A program made the translations under genes and the position numbers. From assembly GCF_013407955.1 (NCBI RefSeq), contig NZ_JACCBU010000001.1, positions 4,092,001 to 4,156,000 of the forward strand: DNA of 64,000 nucleotides, in the 5' to 3' direction. Origin of the DNA: Microlunatus parietis. GTDB taxonomy: Bacteria > Actinomycetota > Actinomycetes > Propionibacteriales > Propionibacteriaceae. Below, piece after piece: positions 41,356 through 50,156 of this stretch (position 1 is its first letter; the number at the start of each line of letters is the position of its first letter). Under the pieces are notes generated by a model. It searched no databases. It was not told the origin of the DNA and saw nothing but the letters and a program-made list of their open reading frames with translations.

Positions 41356-43014
41356 ATGTCGATCATCAAGCCGAAGGTGACGGCGGCCCTCGCGCTGCTG
41401 GCCGCGTCGGTGCTGGCGCTGTCCGGCTGCGGAGGCGGGAGTTCTCCCGGCGGCGAGCAGCCGGAGGGGCCGAAGACGGTCCGGCTGGCGCTCACCCAGG
41501 ACGTCGAGACGCTGCTGCCGATGGACTCCAACGTCAACGACAACATCGCGGTACTGGACGTGATCTACGACGGCCTGGTCCGTTACCGGCCGGAGACCAC
41601 CGAGCCGTACAACTACATCGCTTCCGAGATCAGCTCGCCGGACAACACGGTCTGGACGATCACGATCAAGGACGGTTTCACCTTCCACAACGGTGAGCCG
41701 GTGGACGCCGAGGCCTTCGCCCGGGCCTGGAACTACGCCGCGTACGGCCCGAACGCCGTGGAGAACAACTACTTCTTCGAGCGGATCAAGGGCTACGAGG
41801 AGATGCAGGGCGAGTACGAGGAGGACGACGAGGGCAACGTCACGGTCACCAAGGAGCCGACGACCAAGGAGTTGTCCGGCGTCGAGGTGGTCGATCCGAG
41901 CACCCTGAAGGTCACCCTCAACGCGCCGTTCGTCGGCTTCTCCACGATGCTCGGCTACACCGGCTTCTTTCCGGTCGCCAAGGCCTGTATCGACGACGTC
42001 AAGGCGTGCGCCGTGAAGCCGATCGGCAACGGCCCGTTCCAGGTCGAGGAGTGGGAGCAGGGCGTCAAGCTGACCGCCGACAGGTGGGCCGACTACAAGG
42101 GTGAGGAGACGCCCAACTACGACCGGATCGAGTGGACCGAGTACTCCGGTTCGTCGTCCTGGCCGGACTTCCAGGCCGGCGACCTGGACACCGGGGCGCC
42201 GCCGCCGGCCGAGTGGCAGTCGGCCAACAACGATCCGGAGCTGACCGCGCGCAAGGTCGAGCGTCCCGGCGCCGGGCTGACGTACCTCGGATTCCCGCTG
42301 TACAAGGGCGCTCCGTGGAACAACATCGAGTTCCGCAAGGCGATCTCGATGGCGATCGACCGGAAGACGATCATCGAGCAGGTGCTGCCCGGCCAGGCCG
42401 TCCCGGCCGACAGTTGGGTGGTGCCCGGCGGGGTTCCCGGCGGCGAGGCCGGTACCTGCGAGTGGTGCACGTTCGATCCGGACGCGGCGAAGGCGGCGCT
42501 GGCCAAGGCCGGCGGCTGGCCGGAGGGCAAGAAGCTGACCATCTCGCTCGGCCAGAACGAGACCCAGGAGCAGTACTTCCGCGCCATCGGTGATCAGATC
42601 AAGCTCAACCTCGGCATCGAGTACGAGCTCGACCCGACCCCGGACTTCTTCGCCCGGCGCGGGGCCCGCGACTTCGACGGTGCGTTCCGCAACAACTGGT
42701 TCCCGGACTACCCGCTGAACGAGAACTACCTGGCCCCGGTGTACGCCAGCGGCGACGCGAAGAAGGGCAACACGAACTTCGGCTACTACAACGCGGACTT
42801 CGAGAAGTTGATCGCCGAGGGTGATCAGTCGAAGAGCGTCGAGGAGGCCGTCGCGAAGTACGCCGAGGCGGAGAAGGTGCTGGCCCAGGACTTCCCGACG
42901 GTCCCGCTCAGCTTCGCGCTCGCGGTCACGTTCCACAGCGACCGGGTCGAGAACGTCGTCCTCGATCCGTTCAGCGGCGCGACCAAGTTGCGCCTGCTGA
43001 AGTACGTCGGTTGA
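41356..43014 (+). CDS. Peptide ABC transporter substrate-binding lipoprotein (SBP_bac_5)
   Basis: A 552-residue family-5 binding protein (OppA/DppA-like). Signal peptide with lipobox ALSGC at about residue 25; mature domains show TLLPMDSNVNDNIAVLDVIYDGLVRY, TITIKDGFTFHNGEPVDAEAF, and IEFRKAISMAIDRKTI, the hinge signature. Captures oligopeptides or similar solutes outside the membrane. First gene of a four-gene importer operon. AGGAGG-like GGGAGGAAA precedes ATG 41356. The stop is TGA in the context TGATCA. Confidence 0.93.
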   Translation: MSIIKPKVTAALALLAASVLALSGCGGGSSPGGEQPEGPKTVRLALTQDVETLLPMDSNVNDNIAVLDVIYDGLVRYRPETTEPYNYIASEISSPDNTVWTITIKDGFTFHNGEPVDAEAFARAWNYAAYGPNAVENNYFFERIKGYEEMQGEYEEDDEGNVTVTKEPTTKELSGVEVVDPSTLKVTLNAPFVGFSTMLGYTGFFPVAKACIDDVKACAVKPIGNGPFQVEEWEQGVKLTADRWADYKGEETPNYDRIEWTEYSGSSSWPDFQAGDLDTGAPPPAEWQSANNDPELTARKVERPGAGLTYLGFPLYKGAPWNNIEFRKAISMAIDRKTIIEQVLPGQAVPADSWVVPGGVPGGEAGTCEWCTFDPDAAKAALAKAGGWPEGKKLTISLGQNETQEQYFRAIGDQIKLNLGIEYELDPTPDFFARRGARDFDGAFRNNWFPDYPLNENYLAPVYASGDAKKGNTNFGYYNADFEKLIAEGDQSKSVEEAVAKYAEAEKVLAQDFPTVPLSFALAVTFHSDRVENVVLDPFSGATKLRLLKYVG

Positions 43015-43044
43015 TCAGTCCGAGTTCGGTGGTAGGCAAGATCA

Positions 43045-44049
43045 TTGGGTAGCTACATCGTCCGGCGGCTGCTGCAGGGCGTCGGCTCACTGGTCGGCGT
43101 GATGCTGCTCCTGCATCTGCTGATGACGGCTGCGATCCAGCTGAACGGCAACCCGGCGCTGGCCTTCTTCGGCGACCGGGTGCCGTCGAAGTCCCAGCTG
43201 GCAGCGGTGGAGGAACGGTTCGGGCTCGCCGATCCCTGCTACGACCAGCTCGGCAATCCCTGCCTGGGACCGTTCGTGAAGCGGATGGGCGACTACCTGA
43301 CCGGCGACTTCGGGACCAACCACCGGGGCCGCGAGGTGGCCGACATCGTGGCCACGGCGGCGCCGAACACGCTGCGCCTGTTCGTGATCGTCACGCTCAC
43401 CTGGATGATCGCCGGCATGCTGCTGGGGTCGGTGGCGGCGCGGTTCCGCGGCCGGGCTCCCGATCACTCGATCCGGTTCATCAGCATCCTGATTGACGCG
43501 TTCCCGGTGTTCGTGATGCTGCTGGTCTACAAGTTCATCATCACGGTGCCGGTGAGCAACTGGATGAGTGACCGGTTCGGCGACGACAGCCTGCCGGCTC
43601 TGCTGTTCAAACCGTCGTTCTCGCCCGAGCATCCGTGGGCGACCGTGATCATTCCCGGGCTGCTGCTCGGCCTGGCCGGGGCGGCGCCGTTCCTCCGCCT
43701 GGTCCGGGCCAGCCAGCTGGAGAACTACAACGCCGATCATGTCCGGACCGCGCGCGCGAAGGGGCTCGGCGACACCCACGTCGCGGCCTACCACATCGTC
43801 CGCAACTCCGCGATCCCGGTGATCACCGCCGTCGGCTTCGTCTTCGCCGAGGCGCTCGCCGGGGCCGTGATCACCGAGGGCATGATGAACATCTACGGGA
43901 TGGGCGGCGTGCTCTGGGATGCCGTACGGGGCAGCGAGGTGTCGGTGGTGATCGGCGTCGTGACCATCCTGGCCGTGATCACGATCGCGGTGATGCTGCT
44001 CGTCGATCTTCTGTACGCGGTCCTCGATCCCCGGATCCGCTATGACTGA
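43045..44049 (+). CDS. Peptide ABC transporter permease (DppB-like)
   Basis: 334 residues, six spans, with the type-1 opening VRRLLQGVGSLVGVMLLLHLL, a long periplasmic loop (residues 35-95), and coupling loop NADHVRTARAKGLGDTHVAAYHIVRN. It forms the pore with the DppC-like partner 11 bp downstream. The start is TTG 43045; the ribosome site is weak (GGTAGG). Confidence 0.92.
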   Translation: MGSYIVRRLLQGVGSLVGVMLLLHLLMTAAIQLNGNPALAFFGDRVPSKSQLAAVEERFGLADPCYDQLGNPCLGPFVKRMGDYLTGDFGTNHRGREVADIVATAAPNTLRLFVIVTLTWMIAGMLLGSVAARFRGRAPDHSIRFISILIDAFPVFVMLLVYKFIITVPVSNWMSDRFGDDSLPALLFKPSFSPEHPWATVIIPGLLLGLAGAAPFLRLVRASQLENYNADHVRTARAKGLGDTHVAAYHIVRNSAIPVITAVGFVFAEALAGAVITEGMMNIYGMGGVLWDAVRGSEVSVVIGVVTILAVITIAVMLLVDLLYAVLDPRIRYD

Positions 44050-44060
44050 GGCGTTTCACG

Positions 44061-45008
44061 ATGACTGATCCCACCACCCAGGCGGCGATCGCGGCCGAGA
44101 CCGAACCGGGCGGCCGGGTCGACCAGGCCGCGCGGTCGCTCTGGTCCGACGTGTTCCGCCGGATGCGGCGCCGACCGGACGTGATCATCGCGACCGTGAT
44201 CAGCCTGTTCTTCGTGGTCGTGGCCCTCTTCCCGACCCTGTTCACGGCCACCGACCCGCAGCGCTGCGACATCTCCGAGTCCCGGCTGCCGCCGACGGGT
44301 CTCGGCGGCGAGCATCCGTTCGGCACCAACCTGCACGGCTGCGACGTGCTGGCCCAGTTGGTGCACGGCGCCCGGCCGTCGCTGGTGCTGGCGTTCACCG
44401 TGGTCGGCGCGTCCTTGATCATCGGGCTGGTGCTCGGCACCGTCTCCGGCTACTACCTCGGCTGGGTGGACGCGGTCACCTCCCGGGTGCTGGAGATCTT
44501 CCTGGTGATCCCGTTCCTGCTGGCCGCGCTGCTGTTGCTGTCGCTGTTCCGCAACGTCGACTTCGGCGGCGGTCAGCTGGCTTCGATCGTGCAACCGGCG
44601 ATCGTGTTGATCTTGTTCAGTTGGATGGGCTACACGCGCTACGTCCGGGCCAGCGTGCTGGAGACGAAGAACCTCGACTATGTCGCCGCCGCGCGGTCGC
44701 TCGGCGCGTCGGACCTGCGGCTGATGTTCTCGCACATCCTGCCGAACGCGATCGGCCCGGTCACCGCGCTGGTGCCGACCTCGATCGCCGGCGTGATCGC
44801 GACCGAGGCCGTACTGGCGTTCCTCGGCATCGGCGTCCGGCCGCCGGCTGTCAGCTGGGGGATCATGATCTCCGACGGCGCCGAGTGGTTCACCGGCGGC
44901 TTCCCGCACCTGCTGTTGTTCCCGCTCGGCTGTCTGCTGGCCACGATCCTGTCCTTCGTGGTGATCGGCGACAACCTGCGGGACGCCCTGGACCCGAAGC
45001 TGAGGTGA
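44061..45008 (+). CDS. Peptide ABC transporter permease (DppC-like)
   Basis: 315 residues, with the DppC pattern: cytoplasmic N-terminus, PTLFTATDPQRCD periplasmic start, GTNLHGCDVLAQLVHGARPSL, coupling loop LDYVAAARSLGASDLRLMFSHILPNAIGP, and the terminal GDNLRDALDPKLR. Partner of the DppB-like permease. The ATPase gene begins 2 bp after its stop, with the ribosome site inside the stop region (GAGGTGATC). Confidence 0.93.
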   Translation: MTDPTTQAAIAAETEPGGRVDQAARSLWSDVFRRMRRRPDVIIATVISLFFVVVALFPTLFTATDPQRCDISESRLPPTGLGGEHPFGTNLHGCDVLAQLVHGARPSLVLAFTVVGASLIIGLVLGTVSGYYLGWVDAVTSRVLEIFLVIPFLLAALLLLSLFRNVDFGGGQLASIVQPAIVLILFSWMGYTRYVRASVLETKNLDYVAAARSLGASDLRLMFSHILPNAIGPVTALVPTSIAGVIATEAVLAFLGIGVRPPAVSWGIMISDGAEWFTGGFPHLLLFPLGCLLATILSFVVIGDNLRDALDPKLR

Positions 45009-45010
45009 TC

Positions 45011-46021
45011 ATGGACCCGTTCGACGAGCCCGGCGGTGACCGGCCGCTGCTCGAGGTTGATCAACTCGCCGTCGAGTTCCGTACCGATGACGGGGTGGTC
45101 CGGGCCGTCAACGGCGTCTCGTTCGCGGTCGAGGCCGGCCGGACCCTGGCCATCGTTGGCGAGTCCGGCAGTGGCAAGAGCGTCACCGCCCAGGCCGTGC
45201 TCGGCCTGCTACAGACGCCGCCGGCCAAGATCACCGGCGGCACGATCAAGTTCCGCGGGGTCGACCTGTTGACCATGCCGCGGCGGGAACACCGGGCCGT
45301 CTGCGGCGAGCACATCGCCATGGTGTTCCAGGACGCGCTGGCCGCCCTGAATCCCGTGTACAGCGTCGGCTTCCAGCTCGGCGAGGCACTCGTGGCACGG
45401 CGCGGGATGTCCCGGCGTGCGGCCCGGGCCCGGGCGGTCGAACTGCTCGACCTGGTCCAGGTGCCGAACTCCGCGCAGCGGGTCCGGGACTACCCGCACG
45501 AGTTCTCCGGCGGGATGCGGCAGCGGGTCATGATCGCGATGGCCCTGGCCATGGAACCCGAGGTGCTGATCGCCGACGAGCCGACCACCGCGCTGGACGT
45601 CACGGTGCAGGCCCAGATCATGCGGCTATTGGCCGAGATCCAGGCCGAACGGGACATGGGCCTGATCCTGATCACTCATGATCTTGGGGTGGTGGCCGAC
45701 GTCGCGGACGAGATCACCGTGATGTACGCCGGTCGGGCCGTCGAGCAGGCCGGCGTGCACGAGCTCTTCGCGGCGCCGGCGCATCCGTACACGGAGGCTC
45801 TGTTGCGGTCCATCCCGCGGGTGGACCGGAAGGGCCAGGAACTCGAGGTGATCGCCGGCCGGCCGCCCGAGCTGACCCGGATCCCCGCCGGCTGCCCGTT
45901 CCATCCGCGTTGCGCTCGGGCCCAGGATGTCTGCCGTACGGATCCGCCGCCCCCGGTCCTCGAGGTCGCCCCCGGCCGCCGCTCCGCCTGCCACTTCGCC
46001 GCCGACCTCGTCGCGACCTGA
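45011..46021 (+). CDS. Peptide ABC transporter ATP-binding protein (DppD-like)
   Basis: 336 residues with a complete ATPase site: Walker A GESGSGKS, Q-loop AMVFQDALAALNPV, signature FSGGMRQR, Walker B VLIADEPTTALD and H-loop ILITHDLG, followed by the oligopeptide/dipeptide C-terminal Fe-S-type motif GCPFHPRCARAQDVCR. It energises the two permeases upstream. Peptide importers usually have a second ATPase (DppF); none follows, only a repeat region, so this one may act as homodimer or borrow a partner. Confidence 0.93.
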   Translation: MDPFDEPGGDRPLLEVDQLAVEFRTDDGVVRAVNGVSFAVEAGRTLAIVGESGSGKSVTAQAVLGLLQTPPAKITGGTIKFRGVDLLTMPRREHRAVCGEHIAMVFQDALAALNPVYSVGFQLGEALVARRGMSRRAARARAVELLDLVQVPNSAQRVRDYPHEFSGGMRQRVMIAMALAMEPEVLIADEPTTALDVTVQAQIMRLLAEIQAERDMGLILITHDLGVVADVADEITVMYAGRAVEQAGVHELFAAPAHPYTEALLRSIPRVDRKGQELEVIAGRPPELTRIPAGCPFHPRCARAQDVCRTDPPPPVLEVAPGRRSACHFAADLVAT

Positions 46022-46547
46022 CCGCGCGCCCCCGCCCCTAGCTCATCTCCTCGCAGCCGCGACCGTTCCCCGCAGCCGCGACTGTTGCAACGGTCGCGAG
46101 TGAGCGGAATGGTCGCGGCTGCGCGTCGATTGACGAGGGGCCGATCTGCGCCCGCTCGGACCCAAGCCATCTCCTCGCAGCCGCGATCGTTCCTCGCAGC
46201 CGCGACTGTTGCAACGGTCGCGGGTGAGCGGAACGGTCGCTGATGCGCATCGATTGACGAGAGGCCGATCTGCGCTCGCTCGGACCCAAGCCATCTCCTC
46301 GCAGCCGCGATCGTTCCTCGCGTCCGCGACTGTTGCAACGGTCGCGAACGAAAGGAACGGTCGCGGATGAAGGGGCGCGGGATCGGGGTGGCCGGGCTGG
46401 TCGGCGGCGGGTTGTGGGGCGTGAAAGTGGGGGCGCGCCGGGGCGGTTCCGTGCTATGGCGGCAACCTCCCTCTAGCCTCGGATTCGTGGCTAAGTCTGC
46501 CCCCGTGGCCACAGAAAACTTCCCCGAACGGTTGGGCAGAGTAGTTG
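46022..46547. other. Intergenic region between the peptide importer and the Opu-like operon
   Basis: About 520 bp without a gene. The first two thirds are the 124-bp tandem repeat. The rest (46372-46547) is G-rich unstructured sequence that should hold the promoter of the Opu-like operon; I see no clear -35/-10 pair. Confidence 0.6.
46044..46371. repeat. 124-bp tandem repeat (2.6 copies) carrying a nested inverted repeat
   Basis: Copies start at 46044, 46168 and 46292 (CATCTCCTCGCAGCCGCGA in each); the third stops after about 80 bp. Inside each, outer arms GCAGCCGCGACCGTTCC and GGAATGGTCGCGGCTGC flank a near-perfect palindrome made of CGCGACTGTTG and CAACGGTCGCG, enough to form a long stem. 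Single-base differences between copies partly keep pairing (CCGCGACC/CCGCGATC). Confidence 0.9.
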
Positions 46548-47948
46548 GTGATCCCTGTGATCGAGTTCGAATCGGTGAGTCGGGCTTCTCGACGCGGCTC
46601 GTCCGCGGTGACCGACGTCACCTTCGCCGCCCACCAGAACCAGATCACGGTGCTGCTTGGTGAACCCGGCTCCGGGACCAGCACCGTGCTGCGCATGATC
46701 AACCGCCTGATCGAACCGGCCGACGGCCGCATCATGATCAACGGCAAACCGCTGAGAACCCTTCGCCGCAAGGCTTTGCGGCGCGGCCAGGGCTTCCTGC
46801 TGCGGGAGGGCGGGCTGTTCCCGCACCGGGACGCGGCGGAGAACATCGCCACGGTGCCGCGGGTCCGCGCGACCGGCCGCGGCAAGGCGCTGACCGAGGC
46901 CAACGACCTGCTCCGTGAGGTCGGGCTGGATCGCGCCACCGGCCGGCTCAAGCCGTCCCGGCTGACCGCCGCTCAGCGGCAGCGAGTCTGCCTGGCCCGG
47001 GCGATCGCCGGCGACCCGACCCTGGTGCTGCTCGACCATCCGTTCGGCGACCTGGAGCCGGGCGACCGGACCGCCATGCAGGACCTACTGCGTCGGCTGC
47101 ACGCCGAGCGTGAGTTCACCGCGATCGTCGCCACCGACGACGTCGACGAAGCGCTCGCGATCGCCGACCGGCTGGTCGTTTTCGCCAACGGTAGGGTGAT
47201 CGACGCCGGCCCCCCGGTGGCCGTCCTGGACGCGCAGAACTCTCTGGTCGCCGAGATCGTCGGCGCCGAACGGGGTTACCGCGCGCTGGCGTACGCGACG
47301 ACGATCGGGCTGCCGCTGCAGCGGGTCCCGGTGGTCCGCGATCCGGCCTCGGCCGACCCCGACGCGGGCGCGACGCTGCTGGTCGACAACGACGCGGTGC
47401 CGCTCGGCTGGGTGGACCCGGAGCGCACCGGCACGGTGCTGCCGCTCGGCGACGTGTTCGATCCGGGCAGTGGCTCCCTGCAGGACGCGCTGAACGCCTC
47501 GCTCACCTCGCCGGTCGGGCTCGCGGTCGCGGTCACCCGCGGCACCGGGCGGTATGCCGGCGTCCTCAGCGCGGCCGAGATCGTCGCCGCCGCGGTCGAG
47601 CAGCGGACCACGGCCGTCCGGGCCGGGATCGAGGCGGCCGAGACCACCCCGAACCAGCCGGCCGCAACGAGCCCCCGTTCACCGGAGGTCGTGATCAACG
47701 AGGCGGAGCAGGAGACCACGGTCCGCCCGGTCGACGAGGCCGACCAGGAGACGACGATCCGGGTCGCCGACGAGGCCGAGGAGAACGACGCCGAGACCGA
47801 CGAGGCGGCGGAAGCCAAGCCGGGCACCGCAGTCGCGCGCCGGGCTCAGGCCGGTGGCGTGGACAAGGTACGTCCGGGCAAGGTCCAGACCGACCCGGAA
47901 GCGGCGGACAGCGCCCGGCAGCCGGTCGCGGCCGGGGGCCGGCGGTGA
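46545..47948 (+). CDS. Opu-type ABC protein with all ATPase motifs lost (pseudo-ATPase)
   Basis: 467 residues aligned with ProV/OpuA ATPases (DVTFAAHQNQITVLLG, MINRLIEPADGRIMINGKPL, LFPHRDAAENIA, VDEALAIADRLVVFANGRVI). The catalytic set is gone: Walker A is GEPGSGTS with Thr45 for Lys; the Q-loop reads LLREGG (Arg for Gln); the signature is LTAAQ for LSGGQ; Walker B is LVLLDHPFGDLE with His165 for the catalytic Glu; the H-loop is ATDD with Asp198 for His. A degenerate CBS-like part (255-350) and an acidic tail follow. The downstream permease overlaps by 4 nt. Start TTG 46545 or GTG 46548. Confidence 0.85.
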   Translation: MVIPVIEFESVSRASRRGSSAVTDVTFAAHQNQITVLLGEPGSGTSTVLRMINRLIEPADGRIMINGKPLRTLRRKALRRGQGFLLREGGLFPHRDAAENIATVPRVRATGRGKALTEANDLLREVGLDRATGRLKPSRLTAAQRQRVCLARAIAGDPTLVLLDHPFGDLEPGDRTAMQDLLRRLHAEREFTAIVATDDVDEALAIADRLVVFANGRVIDAGPPVAVLDAQNSLVAEIVGAERGYRALAYATTIGLPLQRVPVVRDPASADPDAGATLLVDNDAVPLGWVDPERTGTVLPLGDVFDPGSGSLQDALNASLTSPVGLAVAVTRGTGRYAGVLSAAEIVAAAVEQRTTAVRAGIEAAETTPNQPAATSPRSPEVVINEAEQETTVRPVDEADQETTIRVADEAEENDAETDEAAEAKPGTAVARRAQAGGVDKVRPGKVQTDPEAADSARQPVAAGGRR

Positions 47949-48607
47949 ACTGGGACTGGGTCGTCCAGAACAGCGGCTATCTGGGCACCCTGCTCGCCGG
48001 GCACGCGATCGTACTCGGGCTGTCGCTGGCCGCCGGCGTGGTGATCGGGATCCCGCTCGGCTACCTGTTGGCGAAGCTGCGCGTCGGCCCGGTCCTGGCG
48101 CCGGTCCTCGACCTGCTCTCGTACGCCTCGTCGCTGGGGTTGTTGCTGATCGCCCCGCTGGTCCGCGGTACGGCGATCGACGACCGGCTCAACCTGATCC
48201 TGGCCTTCGGGACTCTTGCCGTCCTGCGCATCTGCCGGTCGGTGCTGGTGGCGCACCGGAGGCGCCCTGCCGCCCCGTATGCGTACCTGAAGGTGGCCGG
48301 TCTCGGCGCCGCGACCCGGTTCCGGCTCGACCTGGCCTACCTCGCGCCGCGGGTGCTCGGCACCGTCGGCCGGGTCGCCGTGGCGACGGTCGTCCTGACC
48401 ACGCTGGGCGGGGTGATCGTTTCCGCGGCGTTCGGTCCCGGCGGTGAGCTCGGCGGCCTGATCTGGCGCGGCCTGGACACCCGGGACCTGACCCAGGCGC
48501 TGAGCGGCATCGTCCTGGTGGTCGCGCTGGCGATCATGGTCGACCTGATCTTCCGTGGCCTCCGCCGTCTCGCGGCGGCCGAGCCGATCGAGGAGGTGGC
48601 AGCATGA
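47945..48607 (+). CDS. Opu-type ABC permease, degenerate coupling loop
   Basis: 220 residues, about six spans, with the OpuBB/ProW-like opening (LLAGHAIVLGLSLAAGVVIGIPLGYLLA) and end (GGELGGLIWRGLDT). The loop that normally reads EAARGMG and docks on the ATPase is replaced by AAPYAYLKVAGLGAATRFRL, with the consensus Glu-Ala-Ala missing. GTG 47945 overlaps the pseudo-ATPase stop by 4 nt. Confidence 0.82.
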   Translation: MNWDWVVQNSGYLGTLLAGHAIVLGLSLAAGVVIGIPLGYLLAKLRVGPVLAPVLDLLSYASSLGLLLIAPLVRGTAIDDRLNLILAFGTLAVLRICRSVLVAHRRRPAAPYAYLKVAGLGAATRFRLDLAYLAPRVLGTVGRVAVATVVLTTLGGVIVSAAFGPGGELGGLIWRGLDTRDLTQALSGIVLVVALAIMVDLIFRGLRRLAAAEPIEEVAA

Positions 48608-49245
48608 ATCTGACCGGATACCTGTTCGACGCGGCCAACTGGACCTGGAGCAGCCCGCTGCTGATCGCGCTCGCGGTCCACGCGTTGAGCACGCTGGTGC
48701 TGCTGGTCGTCGGCGGTCTGCTCGGCCTCGGTCTCGGCTGCCTGTTCGGTGCCTTCCGGGGCAGCCGGCCGGTGGTCCGCCTGGTCTCCTGGCTCGGCAC
48801 CGGCGTACCGGTGCTCGGCCTGCTCGCGGTCGGCGTGATCATCTTCGGCGCCGGACTGCCGGTGCTGGCCGGCTGCCTGCTGTTGTTGATCATGCTCTCC
48901 GTCGCCGGTGTGACCGCGCGCGAACTCCGGGCCGGCGATCCCGCGGTGATCGAATCGGGCCGGGCGATGGGCCTGTCCCGGGCGGGCCTGTTCTTCGGCT
49001 ACCGGATCCCGCTGGTGCTGCCGCCGGTGCTGCGCACGCTGGCCCGGGTCGGCGCCGGTACGGTGACCGCGCTCGCTGTGGCCGGCATGATCGGCGCCCC
49101 GGGCCTCGGCGGCGTGATCAAGACCGGCTTCGACTCCGGCTACCCGCAGGTGTTCGCCGGCGCGGTGCTGCTGATCGGTCTCGGTTGGCTGTTCTACCTG
49201 ACGTTCGCCGGGCTCGGCTGGGCCGCCCGGCGGCGCGTCGCCTGA
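48604..49245 (+). CDS. Opu-type ABC permease, second subunit
   Basis: 213 residues, five to six spans. The coupling loop is better kept than in its partner: DPAVIESGRAMGLSRAGLFFGYRIPLVLPPVL against a family consensus of DPAVVEAARGMG. The end GAPGLGGVIKTGFD is standard. ATG 48604 overlaps the previous stop by 4 nt. Two different permeases, as in OpuB/OpuC systems, suggest a heterodimeric pore. Confidence 0.85.
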   Translation: MNLTGYLFDAANWTWSSPLLIALAVHALSTLVLLVVGGLLGLGLGCLFGAFRGSRPVVRLVSWLGTGVPVLGLLAVGVIIFGAGLPVLAGCLLLLIMLSVAGVTARELRAGDPAVIESGRAMGLSRAGLFFGYRIPLVLPPVLRTLARVGAGTVTALAVAGMIGAPGLGGVIKTGFDSGYPQVFAGAVLLIGLGWLFYLTFAGLGWAARRRVA

Positions 49246-49250
49246 CGCCG

Positions 49251-50156
49251 ATGCGACGCCGTCTCGCCGGTCCGGCCATGATCATCCTGCTGGTGATGAT
49301 CATGGCCGGCTGTACGCTCGATGCCGATCCGCTGCGTAGCAGCGGCCAGGCTTCGGCCGCGCCGGACTTCGTGGTCGGCGCCCCCGAATCGGCGGAGGGT
49401 GCCCTGCTCGCCCAGCTGTACGTCGGCGCCCTGCAGGCCAAGGGCCTCTCGGCCGGCACCGAGCCGGTCGGCGAGCGAGCCGACTACCTGCAGCGATTGC
49501 GGGAGGGCAGACTGGCGTTGGTCCCGGACCACACCGGCGCCCTGCTCACCGAACTCAACCCGGCCCAGGCCGCCAGCACGGCCTCCGAGGTCGAAGATCA
49601 GCTTCCGGAAGCGGCCGGCCCGGACCTGGTCGTGGTCAAGCCGGCGTCCGCCTCGGCCAAGGTCAGCTTCGTGATCACCAAGGCCACCGCCGACGCGAAG
49701 CAGGTGGCTACGCTCGACGACCTGGCCAAGATCTCCGACGGTACGGTGCTCGGCGGCCCGGCCGACCTGCCCCGGCAGAAGTACGGCCCCGAGGCGCTGA
49801 CCGCGATCTACGGGGCGAGGTTCGCCTCCTTCAGGCCGTACCCCGACTCGGCCGCCCTGGCTCGTGACCTTGGCGCCGGTACGGTCTCGGTCGGCGCGTT
49901 CAGCGGCACCGATCCGGTCCTCGCCGGGGACAGCTTCGTCCGGCTGGAGGACCCCGAGGCGATGGTGCTACCGGAGAACGTCACCGCCGTCGGCGGCGCC
50001 GCGATCAAGGCGAACCCGACCGCGCTGGGGGCGATCGAGGCCGTCCATGCTGCACTCACCACCCAGGAACTCACGGTGCTGAAGAGCCAGGTCGGCAGCG
50101 GTGAGCCGGTGGACAAGGTCGCCGCCGCTTGGCTGTCCGCCCGCGGCCTCGGGTAG
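49251..50156 (+). CDS. Opu-type substrate-binding lipoprotein
   Basis: 301 residues. Signal peptide with lipobox IMAGC (about residue 20). The mature part follows OpuAC/OsmX: VVGAPESAEGALLAQLYVGALQAKG, ADYLQRLREGRLALVPDHTGALL (where the usual PEYTG, whose Tyr is in the aromatic cage of choline/betaine binders, is PDHTG), FVITKATADAKQVATLDDL and VDKVAAAWLSARG. The altered cage suggests a ligand other than glycine betaine. ATG 49251 is 5 bp after the permease stop. Confidence 0.85.
   Translation: MRRRLAGPAMIILLVMIMAGCTLDADPLRSSGQASAAPDFVVGAPESAEGALLAQLYVGALQAKGLSAGTEPVGERADYLQRLREGRLALVPDHTGALLTELNPAQAASTASEVEDQLPEAAGPDLVVVKPASASAKVSFVITKATADAKQVATLDDLAKISDGTVLGGPADLPRQKYGPEALTAIYGARFASFRPYPDSAALARDLGAGTVSVGAFSGTDPVLAGDSFVRLEDPEAMVLPENVTAVGGAAIKANPTALGAIEAVHAALTTQELTVLKSQVGSGEPVDKVAAAWLSARGLG

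Noticed and set aside
46044..46371. Possible CRISPR array
   Set aside because: The 124-bp units are repeated along their whole length without unique spacers, and no cas genes are present.
46038..46512. Arg-rich open frames on the minus strand through the 124-bp repeat
   Set aside because: They repeat with the DNA period, have no start context and arise from the repeat itself.
46665..46690. Walker A loss in the Opu-like ATPase as a sequencing error
   Set aside because: Lys to Thr needs more than one base change, and four other catalytic motifs are also altered while the frame stays intact.
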